Positions 1 to 9,891 of a stretch of DNA of 64,000 bases are shown here, piece after piece. Each line of letters starts with the position of its first letter. Position 1 is the stretch's first letter. The notes beneath the pieces were generated by a model. It worked only from the letters and a program-made list of their open reading frames with translations. It did no database searches and was not told the DNA's origin. The DNA comes from Athripsodes cinereus (Eukaryota > Arthropoda > Insecta > Trichoptera > Leptoceridae): positions 2,356,001 to 2,420,000 of the forward strand of contig OX388306.1 in the NCBI GenBank assembly GCA_947579605.1. The letters are read 5' to 3'. Both the position numbers and the translations under genes were made by a program.

Positions 1-192
1 TACAAAGTGTAACCAATAGGATAAAATACAGTAATATAGATATTGATACAACAAAGAAAGTGAATAAACTACGATGGTTTGGGCACGTGGAAAGAATGAA
101 TGAGGACAGAATGACAAGGAAATAATAATAACATATATTAGGCTAAAAAAGGAATGGTACTCGGAAACGAAACTACATATTTGAGTATTAAA
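1..192 (+). repeat. RTE-A 3' fragment, left part (interrupted)
   Basis: Decayed C-terminal end of an RTE-like endonuclease/reverse transcriptase. The reading NKLRWFGHVERMNEDRMT is visible at about 64-118, followed by a degenerate GRPR-type stretch ending in TTAAATGGC. The copy continues at 537-579 (AACCAGATCTTCTATGACGG, then GAACACATTG), so the RTE-B piece at 193-536 was inserted into it. It is open at the window edge. RTE assignment rests on family resemblance of this C-terminal peptide, which recurs many times in the window. Confidence 0.75.
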
Positions 193-536
193 TGGCCATA
201 CCCTCACGCCGTGTCCCAAGTGGGGTAGGCAGAGAGAACGGAACGCCAAATGGATCTATCTTTACACACTTCATTCGCTTCCCCCACATTCATATAGTTT
301 CTCGTGCACGCACGTCGGTTCCTCTTACTCAACACACGGCCGTCCTTGAAAATTTGATCCACGTGATCACGCCACGTGGTTCTCGGACGCCCGCGCTTCT
401 TCACACCCTCTCTTTCAGACAAGTAGGCAGAGATATGTTATAAGAACATATCACTGCAAGTAGGTATATCCTCTTTGTCATTTTTACCTCGTTCATTCGT
501 TCAAGATGTCCAAACCACCGGAGCTTGGCAATACCT
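193..536 (-). mobile_element. RTE-B 5'-truncated retroposon inserted in RTE-A
   Basis: The minus strand reads SEREGVKKRGRPRTTW, DHVDQIFKDGRVLSKRNRR and CKDRSIWRSVLSAYPTWD, the C-terminus of RTE-like ORF2, ending with the subfamily 3' end (CCTCACGCCGTGTCCC on the plus strand). Flanks TGGCCATA and TGGCAATA form a 7/8 target-site duplication, supporting a retrotransposed, 5'-truncated copy. A 29-bp micro-insertion at 428-456 interrupts it. It is not a host gene. Confidence 0.75.
428..456. mobile_element. 29-bp hAT-end micro-insertion
   Basis: Begins CAGAGATATG and ends CATATCACTG, imperfect inverted repeats. It is flanked by a perfect 8-bp duplication CAAGTAGG at 420-427 and 457-464. It interrupts an RTE-B copy whose other copies lack the 37 extra bases. 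The CAGNG terminus and 8-bp duplication are hallmarks of hAT transposons; no interior remains. Confidence 0.8.
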
Positions 537-579
537 TATAAACCAGATCTTCTATGACGGACAAAGTATGCTGAACACA
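537..579 (+). repeat. RTE-A 3' fragment, right part
   Basis: Continuation of the copy at 1-192. It aligns with the ATCCTACAGGACGG...GAGCACATTG segment of the RTE-A copy at 44500. It ends abruptly at GAACACATTG, where a fragment of the 2185-3125 repeat begins. Confidence 0.6.
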
Positions 580-655
580 TTGTGAAAGAGGGACGCCCGG
601 GCCGACGGAACCCTTGCGGACGGAAGAACATCAGTGCTCTTTTTGGCCAACTATC
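576..655 (+). repeat. Fragment of the 2185-3125 duplicated repeat
   Basis: The stretch TTGTGAAAGAGGGACGCCCG through GGCCAACTATCAT is a third, partial copy of a segment found at 2319-2393 and 2769-2849. It appears as a short island and has no coding content of its own. Confidence 0.65.
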
Positions 656-1914
656 ATGTTTTGAGAATAGAATAGAAGGCCTTTTTCATTTTGAGGCTTC
701 GACTCCATGGAACAATTTGTCTTACTTAGATATTATCTATGTCTGTACATTTTGCACAAAGGCACATATCAAACACAAACAAAATAAAGAGGTAGGTAGG
801 TACCTTCCTATGATATTATACGAGTACCTACATAATATTCATTGATCATGACCACGCGCTGCCCTGCCCGTGCCAAAACCCGTTTGGCAGGACGCAAAAC
901 ATACCTACATATTATTTAGGCACTTGTATTGCCATAATATTATCGTCAGTGGATTCATGACACCTCCTATTTAATTTATCCTAAATTTTATTTATTTCAT
1001 TAATTTATTCATTCATGACCTCAAAAGAGCATTCAGGATTGCTGGTATGAGAGGTTAAATTTGTAAATACAAATATAAGCAATACATTTGGCATTTAAAA
1101 TATTTATTTATTTATTCGGATTAAAGTATAAAACATTTGAAAATACATATCAACAGAAAATAAGCATGACACAACACTACACACATCTTCAACTTTTCCG
1201 AACACGTCTTATACCTACTATTTTCTTTCACTAGTATACTATAAATTTATTTTACATCAAGAGATCAAAAAATCTGTTTTGCTGGTAATTTTTATGTGTC
1301 TGATTTGTCAAGTGGAATTAAATGTCCAAGAAATTCAATAGTATATTATATTTCTAGCAGAGATATGTTATAGTTTGACAGACCCCTTTTTGAGTACATG
1401 TGAATTTTTACGAATTATCCAGGAAAAAGTAGTACGTAAGATATTCAATTTCTCTCTCACATGGATATCGGCAAAGGTTATCTATTCGATAGATTCTATT
1501 CGATGAGACGAATAATTTGAAATCAATATCTTATTTTTGAAAAAAATGTCAGATGTGAGGTTTCTGGATCCACCGGCGATATAGGTATCTTCTATTTTGT
1601 ATTATTGATATTGACCACACAAATTTATTAATACTCGGTAAGAGTGTGTCAACTGTTAACTAAAAGTGAGATTTTTTTTTTTTATATTTAAAAGTGATAT
1701 ACATAGTATTGTGTAGCGATAGCCATTTCCGTCCGTTTACACCCAAAACTAAGAACCTTATGATAATTTCTATCAAATATATGTAATCTGAGAAAAAAGT
1801 ACTCCTGCGACCAGTGTGGTTTTGTGCCAACATCCATGTATTCAAAGTACATAATAAAATAGGTTCAATATACCTAATTCAGTCACTATATTTCGGGAGA
1901 TTTCTACCAAAAGT
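656..1914. other. Unassigned AT-rich sequence
   Basis: No credible exon, RNA gene or complete transposon seen on either strand; short open frames are chance. It contains one solo 14-bp copy of the micro-insertion end (CAGAGATATGTTAT, 1358-1371) without a recognisable flanking duplication. Confidence 0.5.
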
Positions 1915-2125
1915 GGTGTAGTCAGCTTAACAACTGCATCGTCGTTGTGTTGTCCCTGATAATAAAACTTTAAATATTCACGATAGGGGGCATACCTCAT
2001 CGCTGAATTGAAGATTGAAAATCTCTTAAAACGTGATGTTTTACAAAAACCTGTCTTTAACAGGACACTTGAAAACTTACAGAATAGGTTGGGAAGCCTA
2101 TTCCTTACCAAGAGCTAGAATTCTT
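1915..2125 (-). repeat. Family C copy, degenerate
   Basis: Contains the minus-oriented family C landmarks CTCATCGCTGAATT (about 1998-2011) and the AGGACACTTGAAAACTTACA block (2060-2079). The terminal GCCGTGATGGTATAG end is not preserved. No coding capacity. Confidence 0.55.
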
Positions 2126-2157
2126 TCGGGAAATCCAAATAGTACCTACATATCCAA

Positions 2158-2187
2158 AATCATCATCATCATCATCATCATCATCGC
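2158..2187 (+). repeat. (ATC)n microsatellite
   Basis: About nine ATC units directly precede the duplicated segment that starts near 2185. Confidence 0.8.
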
Positions 2188-3125
2188 CCTCAAAGCCCTT
2201 CTCGGGATCACAGGGCAGAAGTCAGCCTCCTCCATTCAGAGCGTCTCTGTGCCAATCGCGTCACCACTTCCCACGACATTCCGCGCCCTCTAATGTCTTT
2301 GTCATAGGAACGGTGTATTGTGAAAGAGGGATACCCGGGCCGACGGAACCCTTGCGTACGGAAGAGCAGTGCTCTTTTTGGCCAACTATCTTAAGGCATT
2401 CTCAGAACATGACCCCGCCAGGACCATCGTTTCTGTTATATCAAGCTTAGTATTATATCTTCCGCTCTTGAGCCTTGGTTACCCAAAATACCTTCGCAGA
2501 ATTTATTATGCTTGAGTTTTGAAGGTGGAGTATCAAATTAAGCGCATAATGAATCAAACCATGGATTCCTCGCTTGAACATCCGAATCTCTAACATTGGG
2601 GTACTGACCACCTCACTGTAGGTAGGTACTTGCCCACATCATCGCCCTCAAAGCTCTTCTCGGGAGCACAGGGCACACTCCTCCATTCAGAGCGTCTCTG
2701 TGCCAATCGCGTCACCTTTTCCCACGACATTCCGTGCCCTCTAATGTCGTTGTCATAAGAACGGTGTATTGTGAAAGACGGATGCCCGGGCCGACGGAAC
2801 CCTTGCGTACGATAGTTGGCCAAATACTCTTTTTGGCCAACTATCATAAGGCATTCTCAGAACATGACCCCGCCAGGACCATCGTTTCTCCTATATCAAG
2901 CTTAGTATTATATCTTCCCAGAGATATGTTATTCCTATTACATATCACTGTATCTTCCGCTCTTGAGCCTTGGTTACCCAAAATACCTTCGCAGAATTTA
3001 TTATGCTTGAGTTTTGAAGGTGGAGTATCAAATTAAGCGCATAATGAATCAAACCATGGATTCCTCGTTTGAACATCCGAATCTCTAACATTGGGGTACT
3101 GACCACCTCACTGTAGGTACCTACT
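2185..3125. repeat. Tandem duplication of a ~450-490 bp segment
   Basis: Two head-to-tail copies, about 2185-2637 and 2638-3125, share almost their whole length, from CATCGCCCTCAAAGC through the CACCTCACTGTAGGTA end. The second copy differs by point changes, small indels and a 32-bp micro-insertion at 2919-2950. On the minus strand the second copy reads GMSWEKVTRLAQRRSEWRS, resembling the extreme C-terminus of RTE-like ORF2, so the unit is probably an old retroposon piece duplicated locally. Confidence 0.8.
2919..2950. mobile_element. 32-bp hAT-end micro-insertion
   Basis: Starts CAGAGATATGTTAT, ends TACATATCACTG, flanked by perfect 8-bp duplications TATCTTCC (2911-2918 and 2951-2958). The neighbouring tandem copy keeps the uninterrupted site at 2456-2463, so the insertion postdates the local duplication. 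Confidence 0.85.
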
Positions 3126-4640
3126 TGCCCACTGTTTAATCGACCACCTAAAAGTTGGAAAAAAAGCAACCAGCTATACACATTACCAAGGTTTGTAATT
3201 ATGGATTTTGAAGAAAACACAGCCAGACATTGATTCTTTTATATTATTCGTAATAAAAATCTGAGAATTAATGTAAGAAGACAGGAAGGATCTCAGCATT
3301 CAAAAAATTAACAAAAAAATAAAATATTTTTCTTGGTTAAATCGTTAAATGATTCGTCGAATTTCACTTTCATGTACAAAAACAATCATTTTATATAATG
3401 CTATTGTGTAAATTAATAATGGTTGGTGCTGTGTTCAAAAACAGAAACAGTTTACAGAAATAATTTACTAGCCGTATACCCGATATCACTCAAGGAATGA
3501 TCATTAAAAATTGCAAAAATCTAATAGGTACCTATACTTACTTTGGAAAATGGTAAAACTATGATGCATTTTTTTATATGTAATTTGTGATTTTTTTTAT
3601 CTCGTAAGCTAGTTTTGATTGCGATATTAGTCGAGAAATTGAGGAGCGCAGCAAATAAAACAATTGAAGAAAAGACAACATTATTTTTTATACCCGAATT
3701 AATTACGTAATTTTAGTGAATTCACTCAAAAGAAATAAGTAAAATATGCAGCATTTTCACAAACTTTGATAATTATTGATATTACGTTCATTTTCATAGT
3801 GAATTTCAGACATGCTATCACAAAAACATATAGATCCCTATTTATTACATGTCAATGAGATGAGCACTCACAATATTTTTGTTGCATATATTATATGAAA
3901 GGAAATATAATATATATTAAATTTTGGTAAACTTTACTGGTTTTTTACTTATTTAACATTCTTACGAGTATATGCTGTCATATATGTATTGTAAACCTTT
4001 CTGTTTCCAAAACATTTCAAAAATAAATTTTATATTTTTTCCAATCAGTCCTTTTGAAAATGTCAAACTGAGCTTTTGACTCTGAGAGCGCTCGAGTTCT
4101 TTAATTTTTTTGTGAAAAATTAACTGTGTTTAGAAATATTGATATATATCATAATGTAGATATAGAACATCATAATGTAATAGAAAGTTCATAAGTCTAT
4201 GACTGACATATATACATACATTCATACGAACGAACTAAAATAATTATACCTCAATTTCTATAGATACATTTTGCCATTATTGAGCATTTTGTTTACAAAA
4301 TGAATTCGATTCTATTAATTATTGTAATATTATCTTTTGTTGTAGGTTGTTTTTTTTTTAACACAGAACTCTCGTACATTTACAGGAACCGTGAGAATGT
4401 CCTTCATGATTATCCGGAATGCCCCAGTTTGTTCTTTTGTTTGAAGACAGGACCAAAATTGGTCTTTTTCAATTAATATGCTCGTTATAAAAATACAATA
4501 CACGGTACAAACAATAAAATACAAAACACAAGAACAAAGCAAGTTTTCTAATATCTTGTAAAAGGCAGGTTCGTTCGTAAAACAATTCACTCTAGTCAGC
4601 GATGATTTGTCTCCCATCTTAAAAGTCTTGGTTTTATGGT
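3126..4640. other. Unassigned AT-rich sequence
   Basis: No repeat family, exon or RNA gene recognised. Short open frames on both strands show no domain or family motif. Confidence 0.5.
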
Positions 4641-4644
4641 ACGA

Positions 4645-4900
4645 AGAGGACAACTTGAATGTTTATTACTCGTAGTTAAGCGCGGGAAACTATCTTGGAA
4701 GAGCAATGACTTCAATTTGCTCTTGAACGTTGTTATTGATCTTTGTTTTTACAAGTCCTCGAGGAGTCAGTTCCAGATGACGGATCCTGCAACATCAAAT
4801 GCTCTGTCATGTAGAAGTAGTACTTGTTGGCTCTACTAATCATGTCCAGCATAGAGATGAATGCTTTGCTGAGCGTAACTACGGACATTCTTTTGTTCAA
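4645..4900 (-). repeat. CR1-3p fragment, degenerate
   Basis: Matches the copy at 29985-30210 (GCGCGGGAAACTATCTTGG...CAGTTCCAGATGACGG). On the minus strand this is the decayed C-terminus of a CR1-group RT, of the WN.L..DLRKN..FRSKLKT type. Strongly 5' truncated, with no intact frame. Confidence 0.65.
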
Positions 4901-5329
4901 GAATTAAATTTAAATAGAGCAAGTACCTACTCAAATACATCAATATCCAACGTTTTCTAAGTATTTTGTTATATCTCAATTTTCACAAACGCAATAATTT
5001 TAGATTCATCCCTGCCGTACGTGAATACTACGCATTTCGTAATAACTAACCATAGTATTGATCTATTGTGGCTTGCGTCTCCAATGAGGTCTCAACGGGA
5101 CATCTTTCAACTTGTCAACATGTTACAAGTTCGTAAATAGCAAATTTGGTGTAAAATGTTTGTAGATACAATAATGTTTTCTTGTAAATAAGTTGAACAA
5201 CAATAATTATCATTTGTTTAATGCTGTACTCTTTTGTTTGATTATTTGAAAGAATATCTTGGAATCCGTTAAGTATAATAATGTAACTGGACTTTTAGAA
5301 TAAAATATAAGAATTTACCTACGTATTCA
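4901..5329. other. Unassigned AT-rich sequence
   Basis: Nothing recognisable on either strand. Confidence 0.45.
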
Positions 5330-5849
5330 TTTATGAAGTCCGTTTGCGAGGGATGGAAGATACGATAAGGACAGCGAAAAAAGAAAAGTTGCCGGTGCTG
5401 GAGTGAACGGTGCACTTCAACCCATTGTTAGCAATAGCAATGTGTCGAACATGACTAAAAGGCTGGTGCATAATACCATTCTGGTACCGACATTTATGTA
5501 TGCAAGTGAAACTTGGACGTGGTTGAAGAAGGATGAAAGTGGAGATACGTTCACTGAGAAGAATGGTTGGTAAAGCGTTGCGGGATAGAGTGAAGAATGA
5601 GGATATAGGGAGAATGAGCGGATGTGAGAGGAGAGTTGTGGACAGAATGCGTGTAAACAAGTTACGATGGTTTAGACATGTTGAGTGAATGCATGATGAA
5701 GAGGATGTATTTTTCTTAAAGAGGGGGTGTGAGGAAACGCAGACGTCCAAGAATAACGTGATTTGATCTCGTGGATCAAATTCTTAAGGATGGCCGCGTG
5801 TCGAGTAAGAGAAATCGGCGTGCATGAGGAATCGAAAGAAGTATATTAT
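5330..5849 (+). repeat. RTE-B 3' region, left part (interrupted)
   Basis: Degenerate plus-strand copy: 'SLRRMVGKALRDRVKNEDIG' at about 5547-5606 and 'RRVVDRMRVNKLRWF' at 5632-5676, with several stops and frameshifts. It resumes at 6235-6305, where the 3' end TACCCCACCTGGGACACGGC is found. The gap is filled by a second RTE-B copy in the opposite orientation. Confidence 0.75.
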
Positions 5850-6224
5850 ACTATACTATACTATACCCTCACGCCGTATCCCAAGTGGGGTAGGCAGAGA
5901 GAACGGAACGCCATGTCGCTCTATCCTTACATACTTCTTTCGCTTCCTCTACATTCATCCAGTTTCTCATACATGCACGACGATTCCTCTTACTTAACAC
6001 GCAACCGTCCTTGAGAATTTGATCCACGTGGTTAAGCCACGTAGTTCTTGGACGTCCGCGCTTTCTCACACCCTCTCTTTCAGATAAATACACCCTCTTC
6101 GTCAATCTTACACCATCCATTCGCCCACATGACCAAACCATCTCAATTTATTTACACGCATTCTATCAACAACACTCCTCTTGCATCCACTCATTCTTCT
6201 AATATCCTCATTTCTCAAGAAATG
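5850..6224 (-). mobile_element. RTE-B retroposon nested in RTE-B
   Basis: The minus strand reads KRVYLSEREGVRKRGRPRTT, LNHVDQILKDGCVLSKRNRR and ATWRSVLSAYPTWD. The tail is a short (TATAC)n run. It is flanked by a perfect 10-bp duplication AGTATATTAT (5840-5849 and 6225-6234), so it landed by retrotransposition in a pre-existing copy of its own family. The copy is limited to the C-terminus of ORF2. Confidence 0.85.
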
Positions 6225-6234
6225 AGTATATTAT

Positions 6235-6305
6235 TAGGATAGATCTATATTGCGTTTAGTTCTCTCTTCCTACCCCACCTGGGACACGGCGTGTGGGAAT
6301 ACTAT
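6235..6305 (+). repeat. RTE-B 3' end, right part
   Basis: AGGATAGATCTATATTGCG through the GGGACACGGCGTG end complete the copy that starts at 5330. Confidence 0.75.
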
Positions 6306-6774
6306 ATTTACGTATTCATTTATGTTTTGCATATTGATGGGTGTCTATAATTATTATATTTTGTAGTTATTGGAGTAGGTACTTATTTAACTCTTAGGCA
6401 TGTCAGAAAAATGTTTCGTCGACAAACACTTATCACCTAATCATTTTATTGACAAGCTTGTTCTGCAGATTACAGTTATACTCAATATTGTTAATTTACT
6501 AATATGTAGGTACATAATATACTCTACTTGATACTAAAAAGTAAAAACTACACTTCGTCGATGGATCCAAGAAACCTCCTATGTGTATTTTATTTTCAAA
6601 AATCATAGATTTATATGTACGAAGTAATATAATTCTATGTCAAAAATGATATATTGATAGCAAATTGTTCGTCTCGTCGAGCCACATCTACCGATGAAAT
6701 AACTTGTACCATATCCACAGAAAAAAAAATTGAGAGAAAATAAAACAGTTGGTGTGTAATAATAAAGATGATTG
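6306..6774. other. Unassigned AT-rich sequence
   Basis: No family or exon recognised. Confidence 0.45.
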
Positions 6775-7098
6775 AAAATAAATTACGATGGTTTGGGCAT
6801 GTGGAAAGAATGAATGAAGGCAGAATGACAAAAAAATATATTTCGCTGAGAGGAGTGGTAGCGTGGTAGTGGAGACGTAGGGGTCCGAGGATCAAATGGC
6901 TAGAACATAATATAAACCAGATCCTACAGGACGGTCACGTGTTGAGCACATTGAACAGGAGAGCATACACGAGGAATTGTATGACAGTGATGGAAGCGAA
7001 TGTGACACGTTTCGCTTCCGTCACTGTCATACAATTCCTCATGCATTTTCTCCTGTTCAATGTGCTCAACACGTGACCGTCCTGTAGGATTTGATTTA
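6775..7098. repeat. RTE-A fold-back: plus copy then inverted copy
   Basis: Plus arm 6782-7003 encodes a decayed KLRWFGHVERMNEGRMTKK followed by RRGPRIKW and ILQDGHVLSTLNRRAYTRN. At 7010 the same C-terminal segment restarts in reverse (GCTTCCGTCACTGTCATACA), giving arms of about 80-90 bp around a short spacer. The reverse arm stops at 7098 and continues at 14661, split by the transposons between. Confidence 0.8.
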
Positions 7099-7356
7099 TC
7101 GTCGTTGCATATTCAAAAAGGGACATGTGAATTCATGAATGTTTTGACATTTCTAGAATAAACTGCTTATAATAACACCATAACCATGTTATAAGGTGAT
7201 TCTTAGTATCAAATATTAAAATTCAATACTTAAAGAATAATACCACATGTCAATAAAAAGTTCAAACAACAATTTTAATGCCTTAATGAACAGTTTTAAA
7301 AGAGTATGCCTAAATGAAAATGTGCGCACATGTCTCTTTTTGAAAATGCAACGACG
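7099..7356. mobile_element. MITE, TCGTCGTTGC ends, TTA duplication
   Basis: A 258-bp AT-rich element with terminal inverted repeats: left TCGTCGTTGCATATTC, right GAAAATGCAACGACG. The flanks are TTA on both sides (7096-7098, 7357-7359). No coding capacity. A longer relative in reverse orientation ends at 56402. The 3-bp TTA duplication suggests the PIF/Harbinger group; the element carries no transposase to confirm this. Confidence 0.8.
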
Positions 7357-7774
7357 TTATGCCGTTAGCACACCTCCGCGGCGGAATCGAGAAAGCGGCT
7401 CCGCTTAAATCTGTCAGTTCGTGTGCGTCGTACGCAAGAGCGAGATGGCATGCTCAAATACATACTGTTTTCTATACATCTATCTCTTTCTAGCACCGTT
7501 TCGCCATAGATTACGAAATAAGCATTCACATCTCCGCCTGTTTTTTCGCAGTCTCTGATGTTTCGCTTTTGTGCCGCTTTTGTATTTGTACAATTCGACA
7601 GATTTTTGGAGCGAAACCATGACCAAACGTCGAAATAGCGTGGGTCTGCGGTTAAGTGAAGTAAGATTCTCTCTATCTATATCATCGTGAAATTTCCCAC
7701 ATATGGGGCAGTCACTAATAAACATAATAGTCGTCCTCTCCGTGCCAATATCCACATGCCGTTATTCTACTGAT

Positions 7775-9053
7775 TACTACACTATCTATACCATCACGGC
7801 TTTCCCACAAGTTTATTACATGCAGTTGGTCTACTGACTATCCCGCTTCATCTATCTATACCATCACGGCTTTCCCACAAATTTATTACATGCAGTTGGT
7901 CTACTGACTATCCCACTTCATCTATCTATACCATCACGGCTTTCCCACAAGTTTATTACATGTAGTTGGTCTACTGACTATCCCACTTTATCTATCTATA
8001 CCATCACGGCTTTCCCACAATTTTTATTACATGCAGTTGGTCTACTGACTATCCCACTTTATCTATCTATACCATCACGATTTTCCCACAAGTTTATTAC
8101 ATGCAGTTGGTCTACTGACTATCCCACTTTATCTTATACCATCACGGCTTTCCCACAATGTTTATTACATGCAGTTGGTCTACTGACTATCCCACTTTAT
8201 CTATCTATACCATCACGACTTTCCCACAAGTTTATTACATGCAGTTGGTCTACTGACTATCCCACTTTATCTATCTATACCATCACGGCTTTCCCACAAG
8301 TTTATTACATAGTCACCAACTGCATGTAATAAAGTTGTGGGAAAGCCGTGATGGTATAGATAGATAAAGTGGGATAGTCAGTTGACCAACTGCATATAAT
8401 AAACTTGTGGGAAAGCCGTGATGGTATAGATAGATAAAGTGGGATAGTCAGTTGACGAACTGCATGTAATATGCTTGTGGGAGATGTCGTGATGGTATAG
8501 ATAGATAGTGGGGTAGTCAACAGACCAACTGTTTGTAATAAACTTGTGGGAAAGCCGTGATGGTATAGATAGATAATGTGGGATAGTCAGTAGACCAACT
8601 GCATGTAATAAAGTTGTGGGAAAGCCGTGATGGTATAGATAGATAAAGTGGGATAGTTAGTTGACCAACTGCATGTAATATGCTTGTGGGAGATGTCGTG
8701 ATGGTATAGATAGATAGTGGGGTAGTCAGTAGACCAACTGTTTGTAATAAACTTGTGGGAAAGCCGTGATGGTATAGATAGATAAAGTGGGATAGTCAGT
8801 AGACCAACTGTTTGTAATAAACTTGTGGGAAATCCGTGATGGTATAGATAGATAAAGTGGGATAGTCAGTAGACCAACTGCATGTAATAAACTTGTGGGA
8901 AAGCCGTGATGGTATAGATAGATAAAGTGGGGTAGTCAACAGACCAACTGTTTTTAATAAACTTGTGGGAAAGCCGTGATGGTATAGATAGATAAAGTGG
9001 GATAGTCAGTAGACCAACTGCATGTAATAAACTTGTGGGAAAGCCGTGCTGGT
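7775..9053. repeat. Fold-back array of ~70-bp repeats in element A
   Basis: About 8 direct units (TACCATCACGGCTTTCCCAC...CAGTTGGTCTACTGACTATC) run to about 8310. After a centre near 8310-8325, about 11 units run in the reverse orientation. The two arms form a giant imperfect inverted repeat. Variant units (GATGTCGTGATGG type) recur at intervals, indicating higher-order duplication. The unit resembles the terminal ~70 bp of family C (CTGGCTACCCCACTTGTGGG...GCCGTGATGGTATAG). Confidence 0.9.
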
Positions 9054-9891
9054 ATAGAATGTATAAATGGTGGTGGTCAGCTGACGTGTTATTGTTTGTG
9101 TTCGTTAGTGAAATAATGTATTTTTTCTCAGTAAAAGTGATAGAAACTTAAGTGACTATATATCATCCGACTCGAAATTTTGTATTCTATTTAGTGGTGT
9201 AATTAGTTTTTTCATAAATTGACGCGCACGGAAAATAATAGTGAAAAACTGAAAATTTCGTGATAAAGTGTGAAAAAAGGAAAACCCTGCTTTTCCTGTG
9301 GTGCGGACAACAGTGAAAGTTATGTATTTGAATAGAGGTCATCAGGCCACACAAAATACTCAGTGAGAGCTATAACCTATTTATCATAGTTACAGAGAAA
9401 AACTGATTTTTCCGGGAAATTTTTTTCCAAAGATTTTCCGAATTAATTTTTTCTTAGTTTAACACACGTAGAAAGAAAAAATAGGCTGAACTCTGTTTTT
9501 CGTTGTCTTTTTTACTTAATTTTAACGAAAATATACCTAGTTAATGATATAAAATAACCTTTTTGTGAAGTGCCCCTTTGTGAAGGACAATAATAGATGA
9601 GCTACATAGTGCATTAGAAAGACACAAAAAAACCATACAAAAAAGTCCGCGACAGATATACTTTATCTTGTTTATGTTGTGAACTATTCGAGAGTATAAC
9701 AATTTTCCCATACAAATTCTTGAAGTGATACTTATGCTACCCACCTACTGAAGCGCTGGTGTGTGGGTTTCGCGCTTCCTCCAGCGTTTAGTGTGAAGTA
9801 TAATATACCTTTATAAGAGTAGAAATGCCGACGCTCTTGTTATTAATTCTTCCTTTTCTACTAACAATAATCAAATTACACATCCTCAGAC

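Noticed and set aside
1358..1371. CAGAGATATGTTAT as a further micro-insertion
   Set aside because: The motif is exact but the flanks ATTTCTAG and AGTTTGAC show no duplication, so insertion cannot be demonstrated here.
7480..7755. A 91-codon frame conserved in elements A (minus, 7480-7755) and B (plus, 40284-40559) with a CPICGKFH zinc-knuckle look
   Set aside because: The 'zinc' segment is a diverged version of the family C end (CCCCATATGTGGGAAATTTC against CCCCACTTGTGGGATATGCC), and the conservation is explained by the overall similarity of the two elements. No known domain was recognised.
7775..9058. Regular repeats considered as a CRISPR array
   Set aside because: Units are contiguous with no unique spacers, change orientation at a centre, and lie inside a eukaryotic transposon.
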